Source: VRUE01 sp033856195 (GTDB lineage: Bacteria; Actinomycetota; Thermoleophilia; Solirubrobacterales; 70-9). From it: 64,000 nucleotides of DNA. The notes beneath the pieces are model-generated. The model did not search any database. It had not been told where the DNA came from and saw nothing but the letters and a program-made list of their open reading frames with translations. A program made the translations under genes and the position numbers. Position 1 is the first letter of the stretch; each line of letters opens with the position of its first letter. The stretch lies in the NCBI GenBank assembly GCA_033856195.1, contig JAWVFL010000055.1, forward strand, positions 90,903 to 154,902, in the 5' to 3' direction. This document shows, in pieces, positions 51,518-59,958 of this stretch.

Positions 51518-51901
51518 CTACTTCCTCGAGAGCCAGGCGAACCCCGCGGCCATCGCCACGTTGGCGACTCCAGCGAGACGAAGACCGAGCTTGGCGCCTG
51601 GGCGGCTGACAGCAGGGGACTCGGCCCAAAGTGCATCGGTGGCGATCTCGGTGCCGCGCAGCCAGGCCAGGGCCCACCAGTCGCGCTGCTCGCCGCGGCG
51701 CTCGGCGATCGCGTGTGCGGCGGCAAAGGTGAGCCAGATCGGACCGCAACGGCGAAAGAGGTGTTCCGCATCCGGCGAAGGGTGCTCGTGTCCGAGCACC
51801 CTGAGGGTCGCAGCGGGAGCGGTAATCGCGGCGCTGCCGAGCAGCAGATCGAAGACGATCATGTTGCGGTTGGTGAGGCGCAGGGCCTGCTCGAGCGTCA
51901 T
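51518..51901 (-). CDS. Small membrane protein
   Basis: A 127-residue protein with about three hydrophobic segments (MIVFDLLLGSAAITAPAATLRVLG; GPIWLTFAAAHAIAERRG; LGLRLAGVANVAMAAGFAWLSRK). ATG 51901. Part of a three-gene minus-strand operon (51901-50436). Confidence 0.68.
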   Translation of the reverse strand: MTLEQALRLTNRNMIVFDLLLGSAAITAPAATLRVLGHEHPSPDAEHLFRRCGPIWLTFAAAHAIAERRGEQRDWWALAWLRGTEIATDALWAESPAVSRPGAKLGLRLAGVANVAMAAGFAWLSRK

Positions 51902-51999
51902 CGCAGCGCCAATCCAACCAGATAGCGAGAAAGCGGGTGGGTCGAAGTGTTCACGGTTTGCTGGAAGGGAAAGCTCCGGGTCCGGCGAAAACGACCGCC

Positions 52000-52866
52000 G
52001 TGACCAAGACTGCAACCAAGACCACAACCAGTCCCGCCCAGCTCAAGAGCCTCTCCGAGTACATCCAGGAGCGCTTTGACGAGTTCTCGCGCTCCCAGAA
52101 AGACGTCGCCCGCTACATCGTCGATCACCTCGACGAGGCAGCCTTCCTCACCGCCGAGGAGCTGGCCAGGAGAGCGAGCACCTCGTCATCGACGGTGGTG
52201 CGCTTCTCCCAGGCCCTCGGCTTCGAGGGATACCCCGAGCTTCAGCAGGCCGCGATCGAGGAGTACCGCACCGCAGGCGCCGCGGCCGCCAGCGCGGCGA
52301 GCTCCGGAGCGCTCTTCTCCTTCGATCACTCCGAGCTGGAGGGCTCGCTGGGGGCCGACTACGCAAATCTCGAGGAAACCGCGCGCAAGCTGACCCGCGA
52401 GCAGGTCGACGGCGCCGTCGCCGCTCTGGCCGAAGCCCAGCGCGTGGTGATCGTCGGCGTCGACCAGATGGCCTTCTTCGCCAGTTACCTGCGTCACACC
52501 CTGAGCCTGCTCGACATTCGCGCCGAGATCGTCGCCAGCACCGGCGGCGAGTCGCTGCAGCGACTCGGTCGCATCGACGAGGAGACGCTGGTCATCGTCA
52601 TCTCCTCTGGCCGCGCCCATCCACTTCTACTGCGGGCGATGAAGCTCGCCCTCCATCGCGGTGCCCGCACCCTGGCGGTCTCCGATGCCTCGATGTCAGA
52701 GGTCGGCGAGCACGCTGAGCTGACCCTCTATTACTCGTCGAACAGCCCTTCCTTCGCACGGTCCAACACCGCGCTGATGGCTCTCGTCCAGGCCTTGGCC
52801 CACGGCCTCTACGCCCGCGACGAAGACACGCACAAAGACCGCATCCGCGCTTACAAGCTCAAGTAG
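52000..52866 (+). CDS. MurR/RpiR family transcriptional regulator
   Basis: A 288-residue regulator. N-terminal HTH_6 domain (DEFSRSQKDVARYIVDHLDEAAFLTAEELARRASTSSSTVVRFSQALGFEGYPELQ) and a C-terminal SIS sugar-isomerase domain (VVIVGVDQMAFFASYLRHTLSLL, LVIVISSGRAHPLLLRAMKLAL). SIS domains bind phosphosugars. The first ~15 residues are Lys/Thr-rich. GTG 52000 is chosen; GTG 51937 is also possible. It sits before pdxST, which it may or may not control. Confidence 0.88.
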   Translation: MTKTATKTTTSPAQLKSLSEYIQERFDEFSRSQKDVARYIVDHLDEAAFLTAEELARRASTSSSTVVRFSQALGFEGYPELQQAAIEEYRTAGAAAASAASSGALFSFDHSELEGSLGADYANLEETARKLTREQVDGAVAALAEAQRVVIVGVDQMAFFASYLRHTLSLLDIRAEIVASTGGESLQRLGRIDEETLVIVISSGRAHPLLLRAMKLALHRGARTLAVSDASMSEVGEHAELTLYYSSNSPSFARSNTALMALVQALAHGLYARDEDTHKDRIRAYKLK

Positions 52867-52887
52867 TCCCTCGGGGGGGCTGATCCC

Positions 52888-52893
52888 TAGTAT
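52888..52893 (+). promoter_or_regulatory. Likely -10 element of pdxS (TAGTAT)
   Basis: TAGTAT ends 8 nt before ATG 52902. Confidence 0.5.
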
Positions 52894-52901
52894 TGGCTCC
52901 G

Positions 52902-53789
52902 ATGGCTGAGCGAGCAACATTTCGGGTCAAGACCGGCCTGGCAGAGATGCTGAAGGGCGGGGTGATCATGGACGTGGTCACGGCTGAGCAGGCGCGGATC
53001 GCCGAGGACGCTGGAGCTTGCGCGGTTATGGCTTTGGAGCGGGTCCCGGCGGATATTCGCCGGGACGGTGGGGTGGCGCGGATGTCGGATCCGGCGATGA
53101 TCAAGGGGATCCAGGAGGCGGTGACGATCCCGGTGATGGCCAAGGCGCGGATCGGCCACTTCGCCGAGGCGCAGGTCCTACAGGCGCTGGAAGTCGACTA
53201 CATCGACGAGTCGGAGGTGCTGACCCCGGCTGACGAGCGCCATCACATCGACAAGCTTGCCTTCGAGGTGCCGTTTGTCTGCGGCGCAACCAACCTCGGC
53301 GAGGCGCTGCGGCGGGTCGGCGAGGGGGCGGCGATGATCCGCTCCAAGGGAGAGGCCGGCACCGGCAACGTGGTCGAGGCGGTCCGTCACATGCGCGAGA
53401 TCGTCTCCGGCATCAAGCGTCTCGCCCAGCTCGGCCCCGAGGAGCTTGCCGGCGCCGCCAAGGAGCACCAGGCGCCGCTGGAAGTCGTCCACGAGGTGGC
53501 CGAGCGCGGCCGGCTGCCCGTGCCTCTCTTCTGCGCCGGCGGCATCGCCACTCCGGCCGACGCGGCGCTGATGATGCAGCTCGGCGCCGAGGGCAACTTC
53601 GTCGGCTCCGGCATCTTCAAGAGCGGCGACCCCGAGCGCCGCGCCAAGGCGATCGTCGAGGCGACCACGCACTTCAACGACCCCGAGCGGGTGGCCGCGG
53701 CCTCGATCGGCCTCGGTGAGGCGATGCCCGGCCTGGAGATCGCCGACCTCGCCGCAGCGGACGCGCTCCTACAAGACCGCGGTGCCTGA
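52902..53789 (+). CDS. pdxS: Pyridoxal 5'-phosphate synthase subunit PdxS
   Basis: A 295-residue TIM-barrel subunit that builds PLP from ribose-5-phosphate, glyceraldehyde-3-phosphate and ammonia. AEMLKGGVIMDVVTAEQARIAEDAGACAVMALERVPADIRRDGGVARMSDP holds the catalytic Lys region, and YIDESEVLTPADE, FVCGATNLGEALRR and IRSKGEAGTGNVVEAVRHMR are diagnostic. Ends 8 nt inside pdxT, whose product supplies ammonia. Confidence 0.97.
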   Translation: MAERATFRVKTGLAEMLKGGVIMDVVTAEQARIAEDAGACAVMALERVPADIRRDGGVARMSDPAMIKGIQEAVTIPVMAKARIGHFAEAQVLQALEVDYIDESEVLTPADERHHIDKLAFEVPFVCGATNLGEALRRVGEGAAMIRSKGEAGTGNVVEAVRHMREIVSGIKRLAQLGPEELAGAAKEHQAPLEVVHEVAERGRLPVPLFCAGGIATPADAALMMQLGAEGNFVGSGIFKSGDPERRAKAIVEATTHFNDPERVAAASIGLGEAMPGLEIADLAAADALLQDRGA

Positions 53790-54375
53790 GCTGCGCCTCG
53801 GCGTGCTCGCAATCCAGGGGGGCTTCGAAGCGCACTGCGAAGTGCTGCGCGAGCTGGGGGCGGAGGTCAGCGAAGTCCGCGTGCCGGCAGACCTGGAGCG
53901 GCTCGACGGTCTGGTGATCCCGGGGGGTGAGAGCACGACCATCTCGATGGGCATCGAGTCGGCGGCGCTGGAGGAGCCGATCCGCGCGCTGCATCGCGCC
54001 GGCGGGACGATCTTCGGCACCTGCGCCGGGATGATCGTCTGCGACGAAGCGCACCTTGGCTTGATCGACGCGACCACCGAACGCAACGCCTTCGGTCGCC
54101 AGCTGCAGAGCTTCGAGGCGGACCTGGAGATCGAGGGGATCGGCGACGAGCCGCTGCGGGCGATCTTCATCCGCGCTCCCTGGGTGGCCAGCCGCGGTAC
54201 GGAGGTGGAGGTGCTCGCCAACTACGAGGGGCATCCCGTAGCGATCCGCGATGGGAGCGTGCTCGCCTGCGCCTTTCATCCCGAGCTGACCGACGATCCA
54301 AGGCTGCACGCACTGTTCATGGCGATGACTACGAGCGCGCAAGAAAATCGCGCTCGGGAGGAGGCGGAGACTTGA
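53782..54375 (+). CDS. pdxT: Pyridoxal 5'-phosphate synthase glutaminase subunit PdxT
   Basis: A 197-residue class I glutamine amidotransferase. LGVLAIQGGFEAH, VIPGGESTTI, the nucleophile in IFGTCAGMIV and the His-Glu pair in ACAFHPELTDD are all present. GTG 53782 overlaps the pdxS stop, so the two subunits are co-translated. Confidence 0.96.
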   Translation: MPELRLGVLAIQGGFEAHCEVLRELGAEVSEVRVPADLERLDGLVIPGGESTTISMGIESAALEEPIRALHRAGGTIFGTCAGMIVCDEAHLGLIDATTERNAFGRQLQSFEADLEIEGIGDEPLRAIFIRAPWVASRGTEVEVLANYEGHPVAIRDGSVLACAFHPELTDDPRLHALFMAMTTSAQENRAREEAET

Positions 54376-55475
54376 GAGACCCCAGAGCGGAGAACCTGGC
54401 GAAGATCCTGGTTGGCTACTCGACCGAGGTGAAGGCGGGCGAGATCGTTTCGATCGACGGCGAGGTCGGCGCCGAGCCGCTCCTGCGGGCGATCTACGAG
54501 GAGGTGTTGAAGGCGGGCGCCCACCCGATCCTCAACGTCGGCCTCGACGGTCTCGCGGCGATCTACTACGAGCACGCCAGCGACGAGCAGTTGGCCTGGA
54601 TCTCGCCGCTGATGAAGTGGACGGTGGAGAACGCCGACGTCCGCATCGGCGTCGGCGCCAGCGCCAACACGCGTGAACTGTCCGCGGTCCCACCGGAGCG
54701 CCAGACGCGCCGCCAGACCGCGACCGGCCCGGTGCTGAACCGGATGATGGAGCGCAGCGCCGCCGGCGATTTCCGCTGGTGCTACACGCTCTTCCCGACC
54801 AACGCCTACGCCTCGGAGGCGGAGATGAGCCTCGTCGACTACGAGGACTTCTACTTCGGCGCCTGTCTTGCCGACGACGACGACCCGCTCACCGCCTGGA
54901 AGCGGGCCTCGAGCGAGTGCGAACGGCTCGCCGAGTGGATCCAGGGTCACGAGGAGGTGCGGGTCACCGCGCCCGGCACCGACATCAAGCTCGGCATCGC
55001 CGGTCGCACGTTCATTCCCTGCGTCGGCGACCACAACATGCCCGACGGCGAGTTCTTCACCGGCCCGGTCGAGGACTCGGTCGAGGGCGAGGTGACATTC
55101 CACCTGCCCGCCGTGATCGGCGGTCGCGAGGTTTCCGGGGTGCGGTTGCGCTTCGAGGCCGGCAAGGTCGTCGACGCGAGCGCCGAGCGCGGCGAGGAGT
55201 TCCTGATCCAGCTGCTCGACACCGACGAGGGCGCCCGCCGCCTCGGCGAGCTGGGGATCGGCACCAACTACGCGATCGACCGCGGCACGCTCGAGGTGCT
55301 GCTCGACGAGAAGATCGGCGGCACCGTGCACATGGCGGTCGGCAAGTCCTACCCCGAGTCCGGCGGCGTCAACGACTCCGCCGTGCACACCGACCTGGTC
55401 TGCGACCTGCGCCAGGGCGGCAAGATCGAAGTCGACGGCACGGTGATGCAGCAGGACGGGAAATTCGTCGTCTAA
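54372..55475 (+). CDS. M29 family aminopeptidase
   Basis: A 367-residue protein of the AmpS/PepS/AmpII (M29) family, a metal-dependent aminopeptidase. LVGYSTEVKAGEIVSIDGEVGAEPLL opens it, and the late part has GEFFTGPVEDSVEGEVTFHLPAV (Glu ligands), LDEKIGGTVHMAVGKSYPESGGVNDSAVHTDLVCDLR (His, Tyr, His, Asp ligands). TTG 54372 overlaps the pdxT stop. A family G element follows the stop. Confidence 0.93.
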   Translation: MRDPRAENLAKILVGYSTEVKAGEIVSIDGEVGAEPLLRAIYEEVLKAGAHPILNVGLDGLAAIYYEHASDEQLAWISPLMKWTVENADVRIGVGASANTRELSAVPPERQTRRQTATGPVLNRMMERSAAGDFRWCYTLFPTNAYASEAEMSLVDYEDFYFGACLADDDDPLTAWKRASSECERLAEWIQGHEEVRVTAPGTDIKLGIAGRTFIPCVGDHNMPDGEFFTGPVEDSVEGEVTFHLPAVIGGREVSGVRLRFEAGKVVDASAERGEEFLIQLLDTDEGARRLGELGIGTNYAIDRGTLEVLLDEKIGGTVHMAVGKSYPESGGVNDSAVHTDLVCDLRQGGKIEVDGTVMQQDGKFVV

Positions 55476-55487
55476 GCCCGAATCGAG

Positions 55488-55626
55488 AGGAGCGTGGCCG
55501 CCCTCCAGTCGAATTGATGTCGCACGCGCGCTTCGCTCCGAATCTCCAGCGCGGCTAACGCCGCGCAATAACCGGATTGCATTTCCGCCGCTTCGCGACA
55601 TTCGCCTGGAGGGCGGCCAGGCTCCT
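55488..55626 (+). repeat. Variable-arm element, family G copy 1
   Basis: 21-nt outer arms (55488-55508 and 55606-55626) pair with one mismatch. The interior holds GAATTGATGTCGCACGCGCG (55511 on), an inner hairpin GCGCGGC-taac-GCCGCGC, and CCGGATTGCATTTCCGCCGC (55572-55603 in full). The same interior, inverted, is found in copy 2. It lies 12 nt after the M29 peptidase stop. Confidence 0.85.
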
Positions 55627-55740
55627 CCGACACGCCTAAAGCTCCAAGCTGCGAAGCCCGATGACGCGAGCCCCCAAGCTTGCAGAAGCTTCAGGTCAAG
55701 ACGCTTCGTGCCGTGGTTCGAAGCTCGTGTGCTTGGCGAG

Positions 55741-55884
55741 GGATGGCGGGTGTGCCTTCGCGAGAATGTCGCGAAGCGGCGGAAATGCAATCCGGCGTCT
55801 GCGCGGCGAAAGCCGCGCTGCTCATCCGTCGCTAAGCGCGAAGCGCGTGCGACATCAATTCTCTCGAAGGCACACCCGCCATCC
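55741..55884 (-). repeat. Variable-arm element, family G copy 2 (opposite strand)
   Basis: Perfect 20-bp arms GGATGGCGGGTGTGCCTTCG and its complement (55741-55760, 55865-55884), unrelated to the arms of copy 1. The interior (55764-55795, 55838-55861) is the reverse complement of copy 1, including the GCGCGGC-gaaa-GCCGCGC hairpin. It lies 8 nt behind the stop of the minus-strand gene at 55893, so both copies have the same orientation relative to their upstream gene. The 114 nt between the copies hold no recognisable gene. Confidence 0.85.
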
Positions 55885-55892
55885 CACCCCGC

Positions 55893-56339
55893 CTACTGAT
55901 TCGGGATCGGCGATCCCGCCAGCAGGAAGAACCAGACCGTGAGGGTGAGCGCGGCGAGCAGGACCGAGCCCATCAGCACCGCCTCGACAACCGTCGTGGT
56001 GCCGGCGGTCGGCGTGGTGTCGCGCATGCTCTTCAGCCAGGTGGGGCGCATCGGCTCGAGGCGGTTGGTGCCGGTGATCTGGACGTAGAGGCGGTTGAGC
56101 CGGCCGATCAGCCAGGCGATCAAGAGGATCGAGACGATGATTCCCGCAGCGACGACGAAGTAGGGGCCCTCGCTGGGGAACTGGGTGCTGGAGACCTTGG
56201 AGCCGATGTAGATCCAGCTCAGCGGGATCGCGGTCCAGATCGCCAGAGCAGCGAACAGCATCGCCACGAAGATGAGGCTTGCGGCCAATCCTCTGGCCGC
56301 CCCGCCCCTATGCGGCTCGGTGACCATTTCCACATTCAT
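55893..56339 (-). CDS. Small membrane protein
   Basis: A 148-residue protein with three hydrophobic helices (LAASLIFVAMLFAALAIWTAI; PYFVVAAGIIVSILLIAWLIG; VVEAVLMGSVLLAALTLTVWFFLLAG). The loop RLYVQITGTNRLEPMRPTWLKSMRD is basic. No known domain. ATG 56339 or 56327. It is divergent from yebC with only 12 nt between the start codons, so the promoters must overlap. Confidence 0.72.
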   Translation of the reverse strand: MNVEMVTEPHRGGAARGLAASLIFVAMLFAALAIWTAIPLSWIYIGSKVSSTQFPSEGPYFVVAAGIIVSILLIAWLIGRLNRLYVQITGTNRLEPMRPTWLKSMRDTTPTAGTTTVVEAVLMGSVLLAALTLTVWFFLLAGSPIPNQ

Positions 56340-56351
56340 AGAATGCCAGGT

Positions 56352-57104
56352 ATGTCCGGACACTCGAAGTGGTCTTCTATTAAGCACAAGAAGGGTGCGG
56401 CCGACGCCAAGCGCGGCAAGCTCTTCACCAAGCTGGCGCGGGCGATCACGGTCGCCTCCCGTGACGGGGGCCCCGATCCCGAGGCCAACGCCCCTCTTGC
56501 CACCGCAATCCAGAAGGCGCGCGACGCCTCGATGCCGAAGGACAACATTCAGCGCGCGGTCGATCGCGGCAGCGGGGTCGGCACCGACGCCGCTGCGATC
56601 GAACAGATTCTCTTCGAGGGCTACGGCCCAGGCGGCGCGGCGATCCTGGTCGAGGCGCTGAGCGACAACCGCAACCGCACCAGCGCCGACGTGCGCCACG
56701 CTTTCACAAAGCACCACGGCAACCTCGGCGAGCCGGGCTCGGTCGCCTGGATCTTCGAGAAACGCGGTGTCGTCGTCGTCGACGGCAACCGCTACGGCGA
56801 GGATGACGTGATCGTGGCGATCGACGCCGGCGCCGAGGACGTGCGTGAGGATGGCGACCAGCTGCGCGTGATCTGCGAGCCCAGCGACCTCAGCGCGGTG
56901 CGCGAGGCACTGGAAGGGGCGGGGGTGGAGGTGCTGTCGTCCGACCTCACGATGGAGCCGAAGAGCACCGTGATGGTCAAGGGCAGCGAGGCCGAATGGC
57001 TGCTCAAGCTCGTCGACACGCTCGAGGAGCATGACGACGTCAACGAGGTCCACGCCAACTTCGACGTGCCGGCGGAGATCATCGAGAAGCTCGCCGCCGC
57101 CTGA
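56352..57104 (+). CDS. yebC: YebC/PmpR family transcriptional/translational regulator
   Basis: A 250-residue TACO1/YebC protein. MSGHSKWSSIKHKKGAADAKRGKLFTKLARAITVA is the invariant start, GYGPGGAAILVEALSDNRNRTSADVRHAFTKHHGNLGEPGSVAWIFEKRG the central signature. Some members help ribosomes through polyproline; others bind DNA. ATG 56352 is chosen to match the family start (ATG 56343 also in frame). It is followed by ruvCAB, the usual order. Confidence 0.96.
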   Translation: MSGHSKWSSIKHKKGAADAKRGKLFTKLARAITVASRDGGPDPEANAPLATAIQKARDASMPKDNIQRAVDRGSGVGTDAAAIEQILFEGYGPGGAAILVEALSDNRNRTSADVRHAFTKHHGNLGEPGSVAWIFEKRGVVVVDGNRYGEDDVIVAIDAGAEDVREDGDQLRVICEPSDLSAVREALEGAGVEVLSSDLTMEPKSTVMVKGSEAEWLLKLVDTLEEHDDVNEVHANFDVPAEIIEKLAAA

Positions 57105-57218
57105 GGCCGATCCCGGCAGGGGTTCCGCTTAACTTTTTCGGTGGAGCGTGGTTGGGCTGGCGTTGCAAGCGATCTGACGAAAAAGTACAAGACGCTCCAC
57201 CCCTGCCGGGATCGGCCT
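57104..57218. repeat. Long variable-arm hairpin, family H copy 2
   Basis: Perfect 19-bp outer stem (57104-57122 with 57200-57218) starting in the yebC stop codon; inner stem ACTTTTTCG/CGAAAAAGT (57132-57140, 57178-57186). An alternative pairing GGTGGAGCGT with ACGCTCCACC is also possible. Conserved with copies 1 and 3. Confidence 0.85.
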
Positions 57219-57253
57219 GAAGGCATCCGGGCATGGCTCCAGAATCACTTCTC

Positions 57254-57781
57254 ATGCAGGTTGTGATGGGAATCGACCCGGGTGCAGCGAATCTGGGCTT
57301 TGGTGTGGTGCGAATCGAGGGCAGCCGCATGGTTGCCCTCGACGGCGGCGTGGTCGAAACCTCGCCCGAAGTGCCGATGGAGCAACGCCTGGAGCGGATC
57401 CACAGCGCCCTCGCCGAGCTGATCGAGTGGCACCAGCCGGCGGCGATGGCGCTCGAGGACCTCTACTTCGGCAAGAACGTGCACTCGGCGATGGCCGTCG
57501 GCCGCGCCAGCGGCGCGGCGATGCTCGCCGCCGCCCAGCGTGGCGTCAGTTGCTTTACCTACACGCCGCAGGCGATCAAGAAGGCGGTTTGCGGCTCCGG
57601 TGGCGCCGGCAAGGAGCAGGTGCAGCGGATGGTGGGAACGCTGCTCGGCCTGCCCGACCCGCCGACACCGGACCACGCGGCCGATGCGCTCGCGGTGGCG
57701 ATCTGCCACGGCGGCGCGACCGGGCGGGAAGCGGCAACGCTTGCCGCGGAAGAAGCGGTCGCACAGAGGCTGGCGGGATGA
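57254..57781 (+). CDS. ruvC: Crossover junction endodeoxyribonuclease RuvC
   Basis: A 175-residue Holliday junction resolvase. Catalytic acids: Asp in VVMGIDPGAANLGFGVV, Glu in MALEDLYFGKN and the Asp pair in PPTPDHAADALAVAICH. VHSAMAVGRASGAAMLAAA and YTPQAIKKAVCGSGGAGKEQVQ are typical. ATG 57254 best fits the family start; ATG 57233 is upstream. Overlaps ruvA (ATGA). Confidence 0.95.
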   Translation: MQVVMGIDPGAANLGFGVVRIEGSRMVALDGGVVETSPEVPMEQRLERIHSALAELIEWHQPAAMALEDLYFGKNVHSAMAVGRASGAAMLAAAQRGVSCFTYTPQAIKKAVCGSGGAGKEQVQRMVGTLLGLPDPPTPDHAADALAVAICHGGATGREAATLAAEEAVAQRLAG

Positions 57782-58377
57782 TCGCCGCGGTGCGGGGCGA
57801 GGTGATGGTGCGACGGCCCGACCACGTCGTCGTCGACACCGGCGGGGTCGGCTACCGGCTGGCGGTCTCGGCGGAGACGCTGAAGGCCGTGCCCGCGACC
57901 GGCAGGGAGGTATTCCTCCACGCCGAGCTGATCTCACGAGAGGACTCGCTCTCGCTCTTCGGCTTCGCCTCCGAGGAGGAGCGCGATCTCTTCGGCGAGC
58001 TGATCTCGGTCAGCGGCATCGGGCCGAAGGTGGCGCTTGCGGCCCTTTCCGGTGGCCCCGCCCGCGAGCTGCTGCGCGCGATCGCCGCCGGTGACGCCAA
58101 ACGCTTCCAGGCCGTCCCCGGCATCGGCAAGCGCACCTCGGAGCGGATCATCGTCGAGCTGCGCGAGAAGGTCGCCGGCTCGCTCGAGGAGGAGGTCGCC
58201 GCACTGGCGGCCGATGGGACCGACCCGCGCGGGCTCGCTCGCGATGGCCTGGTCAATCTCGGCTACGCGCCGCTGGAGGCCGAGCAGCTGCTCGAAGGCA
58301 TCGAGGGCAAGGACGCCGAGGAACTGCTTGCGGCGGCGCTGCGCAAAGCCGGCTCCTCGCGGAGCAAGGCGACGTGA
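57778..58377 (+). CDS. ruvA: Holliday junction DNA helicase subunit RuvA
   Basis: A 199-residue RuvA. MIAAVRGEVMVRRPDHVVVDTGGVGYRLAVS is the OB-fold start, FLHAELISREDSLSLFGFASEEERDLF follows, then two helix-hairpin-helix motifs (LISVSGIGPKVALAAL and FQAVPGIGKRTSERIIVEL) and the C-terminal domain III that contacts RuvB (DGLVNLGYAPLEAEQLL). Confidence 0.96.
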   Translation: MIAAVRGEVMVRRPDHVVVDTGGVGYRLAVSAETLKAVPATGREVFLHAELISREDSLSLFGFASEEERDLFGELISVSGIGPKVALAALSGGPARELLRAIAAGDAKRFQAVPGIGKRTSERIIVELREKVAGSLEEEVAALAADGTDPRGLARDGLVNLGYAPLEAEQLLEGIEGKDAEELLAAALRKAGSSRSKAT

Positions 58378-59456
58378 GCGACCGGATTCGAACCCCGGGG
58401 ATCGACGGGCCGTTCCCGCCCGGCGACGAGACGCCGCTCGATGATGTTCGCGTGCACGATGCGCGGGCGGATGTCCCCGACGAGGATCTCGATCGCTCGC
58501 TGCGGCCGCGCACCCTGGCCGACTTCGTCAACCAGGAGCAGGTGACCGCACAGCTCTCGATCTTCATCGAGGCCGCTCGCGGGCGGGACGAGCCGCTCGA
58601 CCACGTGTTGCTGGCGGGGCCGCCCGGCCTCGGCAAGACCTCGCTCGCCCACATCGTCGCCGAGGAGATGGGCGTGCCGCTGGTGCAGACGGCTGGGCCG
58701 GCGCTGGAGCGCAAGGCCGACGTCGCCTCCTTCCTCACCGCGCTGGAGCCGGGCAGCGTCTTCTTCGTCGACGAGATCCATCGCCTCGGGCGGGCCGTCG
58801 AGGAGACTCTCTATCCGGCGATGGAGGACGGTGAGCTGCCAGTCGTGCTCGGCCAGGGCGCCGGCGCCCGCACGGTCACGCTGCCGCTGCCGCCCTTCAC
58901 CTTGATTGGCGCCACCACCCGCGCCGGGCTGTTGACGACGCCACTGCGCGATCGCTTCGGCCTCTCCCACCGCCTCGAGCATTACCGGCCCGAGCACCTG
59001 GGAGAGATCATCGTGCGCTCGGCGGGAATCCTCGGGGTCGAGATCGACGCTGAGGGTGCGCAAACGATCGCCGAACGCTCGCGCGGCACGCCGCGTGTCG
59101 CCAACCGCCTGCTCAAGCGCGTGCGGGACTTCGCCCAGGTCAAAGAGCGCGGCGCGATCGACGTCGAGGTTGCCGGCGCCGCCCTGGCGATGCTCGAGGT
59201 CGATGCGGGCGGCCTCGACCGCAGCGATCGGGCTCTCCTGGACGTGGTCGCGACCAAGTTCGCCGGCGGCCCGGTCGGCCTCTCGACCCTTGCCGTGGCG
59301 ATCGGCGAGGAGGCGGACACGATCGAGGACGTGCTCGAGCCGTATCTGCTCCAACAGGGCCTGCTGAAGCGCACTCCGCGCGGCCGCGTAATCACGCCCA
59401 GGGCCTACGAGCACCTGGGCCTGCCCGTGCCCGAAGGAGCGAACAGCCTCTTCTGA
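58374..59456 (+). CDS. ruvB: Holliday junction DNA helicase subunit RuvB
   Basis: A 360-residue AAA+ branch-migration motor. LRPRTLADFVNQEQV, Walker A LLAGPPGLGKTSLAHIVAEEM, Walker B VFFVDEIHRLGRAVEE, sensor IGATTRAGLLTTPLRDRFG and the C-terminal winged helix ending TPRGRVITPRAYEHLGL. An N-terminal extension of about 30 residues is acidic and specific. GTG 58374 overlaps ruvA. Confidence 0.97.
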   Translation: MSDRIRTPGIDGPFPPGDETPLDDVRVHDARADVPDEDLDRSLRPRTLADFVNQEQVTAQLSIFIEAARGRDEPLDHVLLAGPPGLGKTSLAHIVAEEMGVPLVQTAGPALERKADVASFLTALEPGSVFFVDEIHRLGRAVEETLYPAMEDGELPVVLGQGAGARTVTLPLPPFTLIGATTRAGLLTTPLRDRFGLSHRLEHYRPEHLGEIIVRSAGILGVEIDAEGAQTIAERSRGTPRVANRLLKRVRDFAQVKERGAIDVEVAGAALAMLEVDAGGLDRSDRALLDVVATKFAGGPVGLSTLAVAIGEEADTIEDVLEPYLLQQGLLKRTPRGRVITPRAYEHLGLPVPEGANSLF

Positions 59457-59457
59457 G

Positions 59458-59463
59458 TAACCT
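59458..59463 (+). promoter_or_regulatory. Possible -10 element (TAACCT)
   Basis: TAACCT ends 8 nt before ATG 59472; GCGGGAGG in between could instead be a Shine-Dalgarno, so both readings are open. Confidence 0.3.
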
Positions 59464-59471
59464 GCGGGAGG

Positions 59472-59951
59472 ATGCCGTTCTTCATCTGCCCCAACTGCGG
59501 CCACAGGGAGGTCAGCGCCGAGCGCACCGCGGGCTTCAGCGCGCGTCCCAAGGGCTGCTCCAAATGCGGCTTCGGCTTCGTCTTCGAGCTTCTCGACGAC
59601 TACTACCCGGCGCCCAACGCGGCCTTCTTCGTCTGCGACCAGAAAGCGCGGGTGATCGATGCCGGCCGGGGTAGCTTCGAGCTGACGGGCCTGACCGACG
59701 AGGACGTCATCGGGCGTCCGGTGCAGGAGGTTCTCGGTTTGCAGTGGCGCGAGGAGGCCAAGGTGCCCGGCGGCGATCGCGAGGGCACGGCAGACCCGAT
59801 CGCGACCTCGCTGGAGTGGGGCGTGCGCTCGCTTGGCAAGCGCGTCTCGGTGAACGCCGAGGGCGACATTCCGGCGGAGGCGGTTGCCGACGTATTTCCG
59901 GCTTACGACGATGACGGGGGACTGCTGATAGTCCTCACCCCGGAGGGTTGA
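59472..59951 (+). CDS. Zinc-ribbon plus PAS-like domain protein
   Basis: A 159-residue protein. An N-terminal treble or ribbon with two CxxC pairs (FFICPNCGHREVSAERTAGFSARPKGCSKCGFGF) is followed by a PAS-like domain: YPAPNAAFFVCDQKARVIDAGRGSFELTGLTDEDVIGRPVQEVLGL and a C-terminal strand pair (GGLLIVLTPEG). No output domain is attached. It lies between ruvB and secDF and ends 7 nt before secDF. The signal sensed is unknown. Confidence 0.8.
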   Translation: MPFFICPNCGHREVSAERTAGFSARPKGCSKCGFGFVFELLDDYYPAPNAAFFVCDQKARVIDAGRGSFELTGLTDEDVIGRPVQEVLGLQWREEAKVPGGDREGTADPIATSLEWGVRSLGKRVSVNAEGDIPAEAVADVFPAYDDDGGLLIVLTPEG

Positions 59952-59958
59952 GCAGGGC

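Noticed and set aside
58381..58400. GGATTCGAACCCCGGGG at the ruvB start looks like the reverse complement of a tRNA T arm
   Set aside because: No acceptor, anticodon or D arm can be folded around it; it is ruvB coding sequence.
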